Positions 26,726-35,977 of a stretch of DNA of 64,000 nt are shown one piece after another. Positions within the stretch are counted from its first letter, which is position 1, and the number at the start of each line of letters is the position of its first letter. Made by a program: the position numbers and the translations under genes. The notes below the pieces were generated by a model. The model searched no databases. It was not told where the DNA came from and saw only the letters and a list, made by a program, of their open reading frames with translations. The DNA is from Pseudomonas sp. B33.4 (GTDB taxonomy: Bacteria; Pseudomonadota; Gammaproteobacteria; Pseudomonadales; Pseudomonadaceae). Where the stretch lies: contig NZ_CP140706.1 of NCBI RefSeq assembly GCF_034555375.1, positions 487,001 to 551,000 on the forward strand. Reading direction: 5' to 3'.

Positions 26726-28651
26726 TTACAGCAGGATCGTGCGAATGTCCGCCAGCAGGCTGCCCAGACGCTGGGTGAAGCGTGCGGCAGCAGCGCCGTT
26801 GATCACGCGGTGATCGTAGGACAGCGACAGCGGCAGCATCAGCTTCGGCTGGAAGGCTTTGCCGTCCCAGACTGGCTGGATGGTTGCCTTGGAAACACCG
26901 AGGATCGCCACTTCCGGCGCGTTGACGATCGGCGTGAAGCCGGTGCCGCCAATGTGGCCGAGGCTGGAAATGGTGAAGCAGGCGCCTTGCATGTCGTCAG
27001 CGGTGAGCTTCTTGTCGCGGGCTTTGGCGGCCAGCGCAGCGGCTTCGGCTGCCAGTTGCAACAGGCTCTTCTGGTCGACGTTCTTGATGACCGGTACCAG
27101 CAGGCCATCCGGGGTGTCGACGGCGAAACCGATGTTGACGTACTTCTTGCGAATGATCGCCTTGCCGCTTGGTGCCAGCGAACTGTTGAAGTCCGGCAGC
27201 TCCTTGAGCATGTGCGCGCACGACTTGAGCAGCAGCGGCAGGATGGTCAGCTTGACGCCAGCCTTCTCTGCAACGGCTTTCTGCGCGACGCGGAAGGCTT
27301 CCAGCTCGGTGATATCAGCCGAATCGAACTGAGTCACGTGCGGGATGTTCAGCCAGCTGCGGTGCAGGCTCGACGCGCCGATCTGCATCAGGCGAGTCAT
27401 TGGCACTTCTTCGATTTCGCCGAAACGGCTGAAGTCGACGACCGGAATCGGCGGGATACCCGCACCACCGGTTGCGCCAGCAGCAGCGGCCGGTGCTTCC
27501 TTGGCCTTCTGCATCATCGCTTTGACGTAAACCTGCACGTCTTCTTTGAGGATACGACCGTGCGGGCCGCTGGCGCCGACAGCGTTCAGCTCGACGCCGA
27601 ACTCACGAGCCAGTTGACGCACGGCTGGGCCGGCGTGAACTTTCGCGCCCGGCTTGGCCGGTGCGGCGGCTGGAGCGGCAGCAGGTGCAGCGGCAGCCGG
27701 AGCAGCAGCGGCAGGTGCCGGAGCGCTTGGAGCAGCAGCGGCGGCTGGAGCCGGGGCGGCAGCAGGCGCTGCGCCTTTGACTTTCAGCTTCAGGATCAGG
27801 TCGCCGGTACCGACTTCGTCATCCAGCTTGATGGAAACGCTTTCCACCACGCCAGCGGCAGGCGATGGGATTTCCATGCTCGCCTTGTCGGATTCCAGAG
27901 TGATCAGCGACTGGTCGGCTTCAACGCTGTCGCCAGCCTTGACCAACACTTCGATGATCTTGGCTTTGCCAGCCGAACCGATGTCCGGAACGTGGATGTC
28001 CTGAACGCTGTCGGCAACCGGTGCTGCTGGCGCGGCAGCCTGAGCTGGTGCGGCAGCCGCAGGGGCCGCAGCACCCGCCACTTCCAGATCCAGAATCAGG
28101 TCGCCAGTGCCGACTTCATCGTTGAGCTTGACGCTGATGGCCTTGACCACGCCAGCGGCAGGCGACGGGATTTCCATGCTCGCCTTGTCGGATTCCAGAG
28201 TGATCAGCGATTGATCAGCTTCGACGGTGTCGCCGACCTTGACCTGAATCTCGATGATCTGCGCCTTGCCCGATGAGCCGATATCCGGCACGTGCACTTG
28301 CTGAACCGAAGCGGCAGCAGGGGCAGCGGCAGGCGCGGCTGCAGCAGGAGCGGCAGCCGGTTTGGCTTCAGCTTTTGCAGCCGGTGCAGCAGCAGGAGCA
28401 GGGGCCGCTTCAGCGGCGCCCTCGACTTCCAGCTCAAGCAGTTCGTCGCCTTCTTTCAGACGATCGCCCAGCTTCACTTTCAGGCTCTTGATGACGCCGG
28501 CTTTCGGGGCCGGCACTTCCATGCTGGCCTTGTCCGATTCCAGAGTCAGGATGCTCTGGTCGGCTTCGATACGGTCGCCGACCTTCACAAACAGTTCAAT
28601 TACTTCACCTTCACCGCTGCCGATGTCAGGTACGCGAATGAGTTCGCTCAC
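26726..28651 (-). CDS. aceF: pyruvate dehydrogenase E2, dihydrolipoamide acetyltransferase
   Basis: Core of the pyruvate dehydrogenase complex; transfers the acetyl group to CoA. 641 residues with three lipoyl domains whose lipoylated lysines are K41, K156 and K256 (each in ESDKASM), joined by Ala/Pro-rich linkers. An E1/E3-binding domain follows (about 338-375), then the catalytic domain with DHRVING (about 613-619); Asn in this motif is also found in Azotobacter E2. Lipoyl domains 2 and 3 are nearly identical. The start is GTG at 28651 with GAGGAG 8-13 nt upstream, 11 bp after the aceE stop, so the two genes are an operon. Confidence 0.97.
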   Translation of the reverse strand: MSELIRVPDIGSGEGEVIELFVKVGDRIEADQSILTLESDKASMEVPAPKAGVIKSLKVKLGDRLKEGDELLELEVEGAAEAAPAPAAAPAAKAEAKPAAAPAAAAPAAAPAAASVQQVHVPDIGSSGKAQIIEIQVKVGDTVEADQSLITLESDKASMEIPSPAAGVVKAISVKLNDEVGTGDLILDLEVAGAAAPAAAAPAQAAAPAAPVADSVQDIHVPDIGSAGKAKIIEVLVKAGDSVEADQSLITLESDKASMEIPSPAAGVVESVSIKLDDEVGTGDLILKLKVKGAAPAAAPAPAAAAAPSAPAPAAAAPAAAAPAAAPAAAPAKPGAKVHAGPAVRQLAREFGVELNAVGASGPHGRILKEDVQVYVKAMMQKAKEAPAAAAGATGGAGIPPIPVVDFSRFGEIEEVPMTRLMQIGASSLHRSWLNIPHVTQFDSADITELEAFRVAQKAVAEKAGVKLTILPLLLKSCAHMLKELPDFNSSLAPSGKAIIRKKYVNIGFAVDTPDGLLVPVIKNVDQKSLLQLAAEAAALAAKARDKKLTADDMQGACFTISSLGHIGGTGFTPIVNAPEVAILGVSKATIQPVWDGKAFQPKLMLPLSLSYDHRVINGAAAARFTQRLGSLLADIRTILL

Positions 28652-28662
28652 AAAATGTCTCC

Positions 28663-31308
28663 TCAGCAGTCCAGTGGGTTGCGTTTTTCCGGGTCGATGC
28701 CGAACTTGACGATGGCCTCAGCCACAACCTTAGGTTCGATATCACCACGGTCAGCCAGTGCTTCCAGGGCTGCCAACACCACGAAATGACGGTCGACTTC
28801 GAAGAAATGACGCAGTTTCTTGCGGCTGTCGCTGCGGCCGAAACCGTCGGTGCCGAGGACTTTGAATTCCTTGGACGGTACCCACTGACGGATCTGCTCG
28901 GCGAACAGTTTCATGTAGTCGGTAGAGGCAATGACCGGACCCTTACGGCCGTTCAGGCACTCTTCGACGTAGCTCAGCTTAGGCTTCTGGCCCGGCTTCA
29001 GACGGTTGCTGCGCTCTACAGCGAGGCCGTCGCGACGCAGTTCGTTGAAGCTGGTAACGCTCCAGACGTCAGCGCCCACGTTGAACTCTTCACGCAGAAT
29101 CTTCGCCGCTTCACGGACTTCACGCAGGATGGTGCCGGAGCCCATCAGCTGGACGTGGTGCGCCGCATCGCGGGTGTCTTCTTCGAGCAGGTACATGCCT
29201 TTCTTGATGCCTTCTTCGGCACCGGCCGGCATGGCTGGCTGCTGGTACGACTCGTTCATCACGGTGATGTAGTAGAAGATGTCCTGTTGCTCTTCGGTCA
29301 TCTTCTTCATGCCGTCCTGAATGATCACCGCCAGCTCGTAGCCGTAGGTTGGATCGTAGGTGCGGCAGTTCGGGATGGTCGCGGCCAGCAGGTGGCTGTG
29401 ACCGTCTTCGTGTTGCAGGCCTTCACCGTTCAGGGTGGTACGGCCGGCGGTGCCGCCGATCAGGAAGCCACGGGTACGGCTGTCGCCGGCAGCCCAGGCC
29501 AGGTCGCCAATACGCTGGAAGCCGAACATCGAGTAGAAGATGTAGAACGGCAGCATCGGCTGGTTGTGGCTGGAGTACGAAGTACCGGCGGCAATGAAGG
29601 AACTCATGGCGCCTGCTTCGTTGATGCCTTCTTCAAGGATCTGACCTTTCTGGTCTTCCTTGTAGAACATCACCTGGTCTTTATCGACTGGCTCGTAGAG
29701 CTGGCCGACGGACGAGTAGATGCCGAGCTGACGGAACATGCCTTCCATACCGAAGGTACGGGCTTCGTCCGGGATGATCGGAACGATGCGCGGGCCGATT
29801 TCCTTGTCCTTGACCAGTTGCGCGAGGATCCGCACGAAGGCCATGGTGGTGGAAATTTCACGGTCGCCGGAGCCGTCAAGGATCGCCTTGAGAGTGTCCA
29901 GATCCGGCGTCGGCACGCTGAAGCTTTGTGCGCGGCGCTGAGGTACGAAACCGCCCAGTGCAGTACGACGCTCGCTGAGGTAGCGGGCTTCGGCGCTGTT
30001 TGGCTCTGGCTTGAAGAACGGCAGGTTCTCCAGCTCTTCGTCCTTGACCGGGATGTCGAAGCGGTCGCGGAACAACTTCAGGCTGTCGACGTCGACTTTC
30101 TTGGTGTTGTGCGCAGTGTTTTTCGCTTCGCCGGCACCGGTGCCATAACCCTTGATGGTCTTGGCGAGGATGACGGTCGGTTGTTCTTTGTGGTTGACCG
30201 CTTCGTGGTATGCCGCGTAGACCTTGTACGGGTCGTGGCCGCCACGGTTGAGTTTCCAGATCTCGTCGTCGGACAGATCAGCAACCATCGCCTTCAGTTC
30301 TGGCGTGTTGAAGAAGTGTTCACGGACGAACGCGCCGTCTTTGGCTTTGTAGTTCTGGTACTCGCCGTCGATGACTTCGTCCATACGACGTTGCAGGATA
30401 CCGTCGACGTCTTTGGCCAACAGTGGGTCCCAGAAACGGCCCCAGATGACTTTGGTCACGTTCCACTGAGCACCGCGGAACACGCCTTCGAGTTCCTGGA
30501 TGATCTTGCCGTTGCCGCGAACCGGGCCGTCGAGGCGCTGCAGGTTGCAGTTGATGACGAAGATCAGGTTGTCCAGCTTCTCGCGGCCGGCCAGGGAGAT
30601 TGCGCCCAGGGATTCCGGCTCGTCGCACTCGCCGTCGCCCAGGAAGCACCAGACTTTCTGTTTGCCCGGCTGGATGAAACCGCGGTGTTCCAGGTACTTC
30701 ATGAAGCGTGCCTGGTAGATCGCTTGAATCGGACCCAGACCCATCGATACGGTCGGGAACTGCCAGAAGTCAGGCATCAGCCAAGGGTGCGGGTAGGACG
30801 ACAGACCCTGACCGTCGACTTCCTGGCGGAAGTTGTTCATCTGGTCTTCGGTGATGCGGCCTTCCATGAACGCGCGGGCGTAAACGCCTGGCGAGGTGTG
30901 GCCCTGGAAGTAGATCAGGTCGCCGCCGTGTTCGTCGGTCGGGGCCTGGAAGAAGTAGTTGAAGCCGATGTCATACAGGGTCGCACTGGAAGCGAAGCTG
31001 GAGATGTGACCACCCAGGTCAGAATCTTTCAGGTTCGTACGCATTACCATGGCCATCGCGTTCCAGCGCACCAGCGAGCGAATGCGGCGTTCCATGAACA
31101 GGTCGCCAGGCATGCGTGCTTCGTGGGTTACCGGGATGGTGTTGCGGTAAGGCGTGGTGATGGCGTAAGGGAGCTGCGAGCCGCTGCGGGTCGCGAGTTC
31201 GCCCATACGGGTCATCAGATAGTGAGCACGGTCTTCGCCTTCTTTGTCGAGAACCGATTCCAGGGCGTCCAGCCATTCCTGGGTTTCGACGGGATCGAGG
31301 TCTTGCAT
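28663..31308 (-). CDS. aceE: pyruvate dehydrogenase E1, homodimeric
   Basis: Thiamine-diphosphate-dependent decarboxylase that starts pyruvate oxidation to acetyl-CoA. 881 residues, the normal length for the homodimeric AceE type. The thiamine-diphosphate/Mg2+ motif begins GDGECDEPESLGAISLAG (about 225-242) and ends at about residue 256. The start MQDLDPVETQEWLDALESVL is typical. First gene of the aceE-aceF operon; two palindromic operator-like sites lie 112-178 bp upstream. Confidence 0.98.
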   Translation of the reverse strand: MQDLDPVETQEWLDALESVLDKEGEDRAHYLMTRMGELATRSGSQLPYAITTPYRNTIPVTHEARMPGDLFMERRIRSLVRWNAMAMVMRTNLKDSDLGGHISSFASSATLYDIGFNYFFQAPTDEHGGDLIYFQGHTSPGVYARAFMEGRITEDQMNNFRQEVDGQGLSSYPHPWLMPDFWQFPTVSMGLGPIQAIYQARFMKYLEHRGFIQPGKQKVWCFLGDGECDEPESLGAISLAGREKLDNLIFVINCNLQRLDGPVRGNGKIIQELEGVFRGAQWNVTKVIWGRFWDPLLAKDVDGILQRRMDEVIDGEYQNYKAKDGAFVREHFFNTPELKAMVADLSDDEIWKLNRGGHDPYKVYAAYHEAVNHKEQPTVILAKTIKGYGTGAGEAKNTAHNTKKVDVDSLKLFRDRFDIPVKDEELENLPFFKPEPNSAEARYLSERRTALGGFVPQRRAQSFSVPTPDLDTLKAILDGSGDREISTTMAFVRILAQLVKDKEIGPRIVPIIPDEARTFGMEGMFRQLGIYSSVGQLYEPVDKDQVMFYKEDQKGQILEEGINEAGAMSSFIAAGTSYSSHNQPMLPFYIFYSMFGFQRIGDLAWAAGDSRTRGFLIGGTAGRTTLNGEGLQHEDGHSHLLAATIPNCRTYDPTYGYELAVIIQDGMKKMTEEQQDIFYYITVMNESYQQPAMPAGAEEGIKKGMYLLEEDTRDAAHHVQLMGSGTILREVREAAKILREEFNVGADVWSVTSFNELRRDGLAVERSNRLKPGQKPKLSYVEECLNGRKGPVIASTDYMKLFAEQIRQWVPSKEFKVLGTDGFGRSDSRKKLRHFFEVDRHFVVLAALEALADRGDIEPKVVAEAIVKFGIDPEKRNPLDC

Positions 31309-31419
31309 GGCTTGCTCCAGGGCGGAAAGGCTTCCAGAATCGGTTGCCTGAGTTTGCGACTGGCCTTGTGGGCAGACGATTTAAAATTCTTGGATTGCCG
31401 ATAGGTTGTTCCGGCGGCG

Positions 31420-31486
31420 TGTAGTTTTACTACAAATCTTCCGGCATTTCAGCCTTTCGAATGTATAGACGAGTAGTAAAACTACA
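31420..31486. promoter_or_regulatory. twin palindromic operator-like sites upstream of aceE
   Basis: TGTAGTTTTACTACA (31420-31434) is a perfect palindrome of 6-bp arms around 3 bp. AGTAGTAAAACTACA (31472-31486) is the same site inverted with one change. Their centres are 52 bp apart, close to five helical turns, which favours cooperative or looping binding by a dimeric repressor. They lie in the divergent aceE/glnE gap (31309-31692), nearer aceE. The form is loosely like sites of carbon-metabolism regulators such as HexR, but the regulator is not identified here. No other feature was recognised in the gap. Confidence 0.6.
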
Positions 31487-31692
31487 GAAGAATGGCTTGT
31501 GGCCTCCGGCTGCGTTGTGAGAATAATCGTTAAGGTTGGTCTTTTACCATCCGAAAAAGGTGAAACTTTGATGTTCGCTGCCAAAGAGAAAGAAATTTCA
31601 GCTATTTCTAACTTTTGTTCGACAGTCCTCCGGGTAGCGGCTTTTCACCAATCACTACAAGCGGCCATTTACACGCCGATCAAGGATAGACC

Positions 31693-34632
31693 ATGACCCT
31701 GCCCGTGCTTGCCGAACTGCCCGCCATTCTCCTGCCGTTGGTCACTCGATCCGAGCAGTCGTTCCGTACGGCCGTCGCCGCGCTGGAAGACGATCACGGC
31801 TTCGCGAGCTGGACCCCAGAGCGCTGGGCGCAGTTCGCCCGCGTCACCGCCGCTAGCGAGTTTGTCATTGAACAGAGCGTTCGTGACCCTTTGATGTTGC
31901 TCGCGCTGGCGCAGTCTGGCGAACTCGACCGGGCTTTCGCGCCGGGTGAATTGTGTGCGCAGATTGCCGCCGCAGTGAACGCTGCCCAGAACGAAGATGA
32001 ACTCGGTCGCGCCCTGCGTCGTCAGCGCTCTCGCCATCAAGTGCGGATCATCTGGCGCGATCTCACCCGGCAGGCCGATCTGGTGCAGACCTGCCGCGAT
32101 CTTTCGGACATGGCCGACGCGACCATCGACCAGGCGTATCAATGGTTGTACAGCCGCCATTGCGAACAATTCGGCACGCCAACCGGCCGCCGCAGCGGTG
32201 AGCCACAGCAAATGGTCATCCTCGGCATGGGCAAGCTAGGCGCGGTCGAGTTGAACCTGTCTTCGGACATCGACCTGATCTTTGCTTACCCCGAGGGTGG
32301 TGAAACGGTGGGCGTGAAGCGCTCGCTGGATAATCAGGAATTCTTCATTCGCCTCGGCCAGCGCCTGATCAAGGCGCTCGATCCGATGACGGTCGATGGC
32401 TTTGTGTTCCGCGTTGACATGCGCCTGCGCCCGTACGGTTCGTCCGGCGCGCTGGTGCTGAGCTTCAATGCGCTGGAGCAGTATTACCAGGATCAGGGCC
32501 GTGACTGGGAACGCTACGCGATGATCAAGGCGCGGGTGGTGGCCGGCGATCAGGTCGCGGGCGCGCAGTTGCTCGACATGCTGCGCCCGTTCGTTTACCG
32601 GCGTTACCTGGACTTTTCGGCGATCGAAGCGCTGCGCACCATGAAGCAGTTGATCCAGCAGGAAGTCCGGCGCAAGGGCATGGCCGACAACATCAAGCTC
32701 GGCTCCGGCGGTATCCGCGAGGTCGAATTTATTGCTCAGGCTTTTCAGTTGATTCACGGCGGTCGCGACTTGAGCCTGCAGCAGCGTCCTCTATTAAAGG
32801 TGTTGAGCACGCTGGAGGGGCAGGGTTATCTACCGCCCGCGGTGATCAGCGAGCTGCGTGATGGTTACGAATTTCTGCGTTACACCGAGCACGCGATTCA
32901 GGCGATTGCCGACCGCCAGACCCAGATGCTGCCGGATGGCGCGCAGGATCAAGCGCGCATTGCCTTCATGCTCGGCTTTGCCGATTGGAATTCTTTCCAT
33001 GAAAAACTGATGTTCTGGCGCGGTCGCGTCGCTTGGCACTTCGCTCAGGTGATCGCCGATCCCGATGAGGATGAAGGCGCCGAAAATGAAGTGGTGGTCG
33101 GCGGTGAATGGCTGCCGCTGTGGGAAGAGGCGCAGGACGAAGAAGCGGCCTGCCGTCAGTTGGAGGAAGGCGGTTTTGCCGATGCGAGTAAAGCCCTGAA
33201 AGCACTGGCCGGTTTGCGCAGCAGTCCGCAATTGCGGGCGATGCAGCGGTTGGGGCGTGAGCGTCTCGATGCCTTTATTCCGCGTTTGCTCGCGCAGGCA
33301 GTTGAACACGCCAATCCGGATCTGGTGCTTGAGCGGGTATTGCCGCTGGTTGAAGCGGTGGCCCGGCGTTCGGCTTATCTGGTGTTGCTGACGGAAAACC
33401 CCAGTGCCTTGCGCCGCCTGCTGACGCTGTGCGCGGCGAGCCCGTGGATTGCCGAGCAGATCACTCGCTTCCCGCTGCTGCTCGATGAGTTGTTGAACGA
33501 AGGCCGACTGTTCAAGCCGCCCTTGGCGCCGGAGCTGGCTGCCGAGTTGCGCGAGCGCCTGACGCGGATTCCCGAAGACGACCTTGAGCAACAAATGGAA
33601 GCCCTGCGCCATTTCAAACTGGCGCACCGCTTGCGCGTGGCGGCGTCCGAAATCGCCGGCAGCCTGCCGCTGATGAAAGTCAGCGATTACCTGACCTGGC
33701 TGGCCGAGGCGATTCTTGAGCAAGTGCTGGCCCTGGCCTGGCGCCAGACCGTGGCCAAATACGGCACGCCGTTGCGCACCGACGGCACCTTGTGCGATCC
33801 GGGCTTCATCATTGTCGGTTATGGCAAAGTCGGCGGTCTGGAACTGGGGCATGGTTCCGATCTGGATCTGGTGTTCATCCACGACGGCGATCCGCAGGCG
33901 GAAACCGATGGGCCGAAGTCGATCGATGGCGCGCAGTTCTTCACGCGGCTCGGGCAACGGATCATTCACTTGCTGACGGCGCAGACCAACTCCGGTCAGC
34001 TCTACGAGGTCGATATGCGTCTGCGGCCATCCGGTGCCTCGGGGCTGCTGGTCAGTTCCCTCGGCGCTTTCGCCCGTTATCAGGAAAATGAAGCCTGGAC
34101 GTGGGAGCATCAGGCCTTGGTGCGTGCGCGAGTGCTGGTCGGCAGTCAGGATGTCGGCCAGGCGTTCGAGAAAGTTCGCGCGCAGGTTTTGGGCAAGGCA
34201 CGTGATCTGACCAAGCTGCAACAGGAAGTCAGCGAGATGCGCGCGAAGATGCGCGACAATCTCGGCACCAAGAGCACCGCAGCCGGTACAGCGGCAAATG
34301 CCTTCGACGCCACGGCGCCGTTCGACCTCAAGCAGGACGCCGGTGGTATCGTCGATATTGAATTTATGGTGCAATACGCGGCTCTGGCGTGGTCGCAAAG
34401 CCACCCGCCACTGCTGCGCTGGACCGATAACATCCGCATTCTGGAAGAGCTGGAACACGAAGGGCTGATGCCGGCCGAAGATGCCAGCCTGTTGCGCGAG
34501 GCCTACAAAGCCTACCGCTCCGCCGCCCACCGGCAGGCCTTGCAGAAGGACGCCGGGGTGATATCGGGCGATCAGTTTGTCGAAGAAAGACGGCAGGTTT
34601 TGCGGATATGGAAAGAGATGGGGCTAAGCTGA
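31693..34632 (+). CDS. glnE: glutamine synthetase adenylyltransferase/adenylyl-removing enzyme
   Basis: Bifunctional enzyme that adenylylates and de-adenylylates glutamine synthetase in response to PII and glutamine. 979 residues with two nucleotidyltransferase domains: the N-terminal removing domain has GMGKLGAVELNLSSDIDLIF (about 179-198) and the C-terminal adenylylating domain has GYGKVGGLELGHGSDLDLVF (about 709-728). The start at 31693 opens MTLPVLAELPAILLPLV. It matches PA5014. In P. aeruginosa ilvE follows; here only REP DNA does. Confidence 0.97.
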   Translation: MTLPVLAELPAILLPLVTRSEQSFRTAVAALEDDHGFASWTPERWAQFARVTAASEFVIEQSVRDPLMLLALAQSGELDRAFAPGELCAQIAAAVNAAQNEDELGRALRRQRSRHQVRIIWRDLTRQADLVQTCRDLSDMADATIDQAYQWLYSRHCEQFGTPTGRRSGEPQQMVILGMGKLGAVELNLSSDIDLIFAYPEGGETVGVKRSLDNQEFFIRLGQRLIKALDPMTVDGFVFRVDMRLRPYGSSGALVLSFNALEQYYQDQGRDWERYAMIKARVVAGDQVAGAQLLDMLRPFVYRRYLDFSAIEALRTMKQLIQQEVRRKGMADNIKLGSGGIREVEFIAQAFQLIHGGRDLSLQQRPLLKVLSTLEGQGYLPPAVISELRDGYEFLRYTEHAIQAIADRQTQMLPDGAQDQARIAFMLGFADWNSFHEKLMFWRGRVAWHFAQVIADPDEDEGAENEVVVGGEWLPLWEEAQDEEAACRQLEEGGFADASKALKALAGLRSSPQLRAMQRLGRERLDAFIPRLLAQAVEHANPDLVLERVLPLVEAVARRSAYLVLLTENPSALRRLLTLCAASPWIAEQITRFPLLLDELLNEGRLFKPPLAPELAAELRERLTRIPEDDLEQQMEALRHFKLAHRLRVAASEIAGSLPLMKVSDYLTWLAEAILEQVLALAWRQTVAKYGTPLRTDGTLCDPGFIIVGYGKVGGLELGHGSDLDLVFIHDGDPQAETDGPKSIDGAQFFTRLGQRIIHLLTAQTNSGQLYEVDMRLRPSGASGLLVSSLGAFARYQENEAWTWEHQALVRARVLVGSQDVGQAFEKVRAQVLGKARDLTKLQQEVSEMRAKMRDNLGTKSTAAGTAANAFDATAPFDLKQDAGGIVDIEFMVQYAALAWSQSHPPLLRWTDNIRILEELEHEGLMPAEDASLLREAYKAYRSAAHRQALQKDAGVISGDQFVEERRQVLRIWKEMGLS

Positions 34633-34662
34633 AACACAGATGTGTGGACGAATGCAAAACCC

Positions 34663-34885
34663 TGTAGGAGTGAGCCTGCTCGCGATAGCGGAGTATCAGA
34701 CGACAACAATGTCGAATGTAACGACCCCTTCGCGAGCAGGCTCGCTCCCACAGTGATCTGCGCTGAGTCGCAGATATGTGAACAGATGCAAACCATGTGG
34801 GAGCGAGCCTGCTCGCGATAGCGGAGTAACAGTCGACAGTCATGTTGAAGGTAATGACCCATCGCAAGCCGCCGGTGTTCCCACA
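34663..34885. repeat. cluster of two REP doublets, GAGCCTGCTCGCGA family
   Basis: First doublet 34663-34752 and second 34796-34885, separated by 43 bp. The second has a decayed right arm (ATCGCAAGCCGCCGGTGTTC). They fill most of the 309-bp gap between glnE and waaF; nothing coding is seen there. Confidence 0.88.
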
Positions 34886-34941
34886 GTGATTATCGAGGCG
34901 GGGAGGCGTAAATGCCTCCCCGGTTCGTTTATGGAAACCAC

Positions 34942-35976
34942 ATGAATATTCTGATCGTTGGGCCCAGTTGGGTCGGTGACATGGTGATGGCGCAGACACT
35001 GTTTCAGTGTCTCAAGCAGCGCCACCCGCAATGCGAAATCGACGTGCTGGCCCCCGAGTGGAGCCGGCCGATCCTTGAGCGCATGCCTGAAGTGCGCAAG
35101 GCCTTGAGCTTCCCGCTCGGCCACGGCGCGCTGGAATTGGCGACGCGTCGGCGCATCGGCAAGTCCCTGCGTGGTCAGTACGACCAGGCGATCCTGCTGC
35201 CGAACTCGCTGAAATCGGCGCTGGTGCCGTTTTTCGCTGGCATCGCGAAACGCACCGGCTGGCGCGGCGAATTCCGCTACGGTCTGCTCAACGATGTGCG
35301 CACCCTCGACAAAGAACGCTATCCGTTGATGATCGAGCGCTTCATGGCGTTGGCTTATGAAGCAAACGCCGAATTACCGAAACCGTATCCACGCCCAAGC
35401 CTGCAAATTGACCCGGTGACCCGCGAAGCGGCGCTGGCGAAGTTCGGTCTGAGCCTCGACCGTCCGGTGTTGGCCCTGTGCCCCGGCGCCGAGTTCGGCG
35501 AGTCGAAGCGCTGGCCTTCCGAGCACTACGCCAAAGTCGCAGAAGCACGCATTCGCGAAGGCTGGCAGGTCTGGTTGTTCGGGTCGAAAAACGATCACTC
35601 GGTCGGTGAAGACATTCGCGCACGGCTGATCCCGGGCCTGCGAGAAGAATCGGTCAACCTCAGCGGCGGCACCTCGCTGGCCGAGGCCATCGACCTGATG
35701 TCCTGCGCCGACTCGGTGGTCTCCAACGATTCCGGCCTGATGCACGTCGCTGCCGCGTTGAACCGCCCATTGGTCGCGGTCTATGGCTCGACCTCTCCGG
35801 GCTTTACCCCGCCGCTGGCCGAACACGTCGAAGTGGTCCGTCTGGGCCTCGATTGCAGCCCGTGTTTCGATCGTACCTGCCGCTTCGGCCATTACAACTG
35901 CCTGCGCCAGCTGATGCCGGACGCGGTCAACGATGCGTTGCAGAAATTGCAGGGCTCCGTGGTCGAGGTTCATTAA
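34942..35976 (+). CDS. waaF: ADP-heptose:LPS heptosyltransferase II
   Basis: Adds the second heptose to the lipopolysaccharide inner core. 344 residues, GT9 fold: N-terminal MNILIVGPSWVGDMVMAQTL, and the C-terminal nucleotide-sugar site with LCPGAEFGESKRWP (about 184-197) and the conserved VVSNDSGLMHVAAAL (about 262-276). The start at 34942 is set by the conserved N-terminus; ten upstream in-frame codons are unlikely. First gene of the core operon; only 1 bp separates its stop from waaC. Confidence 0.96.
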   Translation: MNILIVGPSWVGDMVMAQTLFQCLKQRHPQCEIDVLAPEWSRPILERMPEVRKALSFPLGHGALELATRRRIGKSLRGQYDQAILLPNSLKSALVPFFAGIAKRTGWRGEFRYGLLNDVRTLDKERYPLMIERFMALAYEANAELPKPYPRPSLQIDPVTREAALAKFGLSLDRPVLALCPGAEFGESKRWPSEHYAKVAEARIREGWQVWLFGSKNDHSVGEDIRARLIPGLREESVNLSGGTSLAEAIDLMSCADSVVSNDSGLMHVAAALNRPLVAVYGSTSPGFTPPLAEHVEVVRLGLDCSPCFDRTCRFGHYNCLRQLMPDAVNDALQKLQGSVVEVH

Positions 35977-35977
35977 G

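Noticed and set aside
26795..26820. Asn in place of Asp in the AceF catalytic motif DHRVING
   Set aside because: The same Asn is present in Azotobacter E2, a characterised active enzyme, so it is normal for this group and not a lesion.
28786..31404. An 872-codon plus-strand frame opposite aceE
   Set aside because: Antisense shadow of a highly codon-biased gene; no start signal and no recognisable domain.
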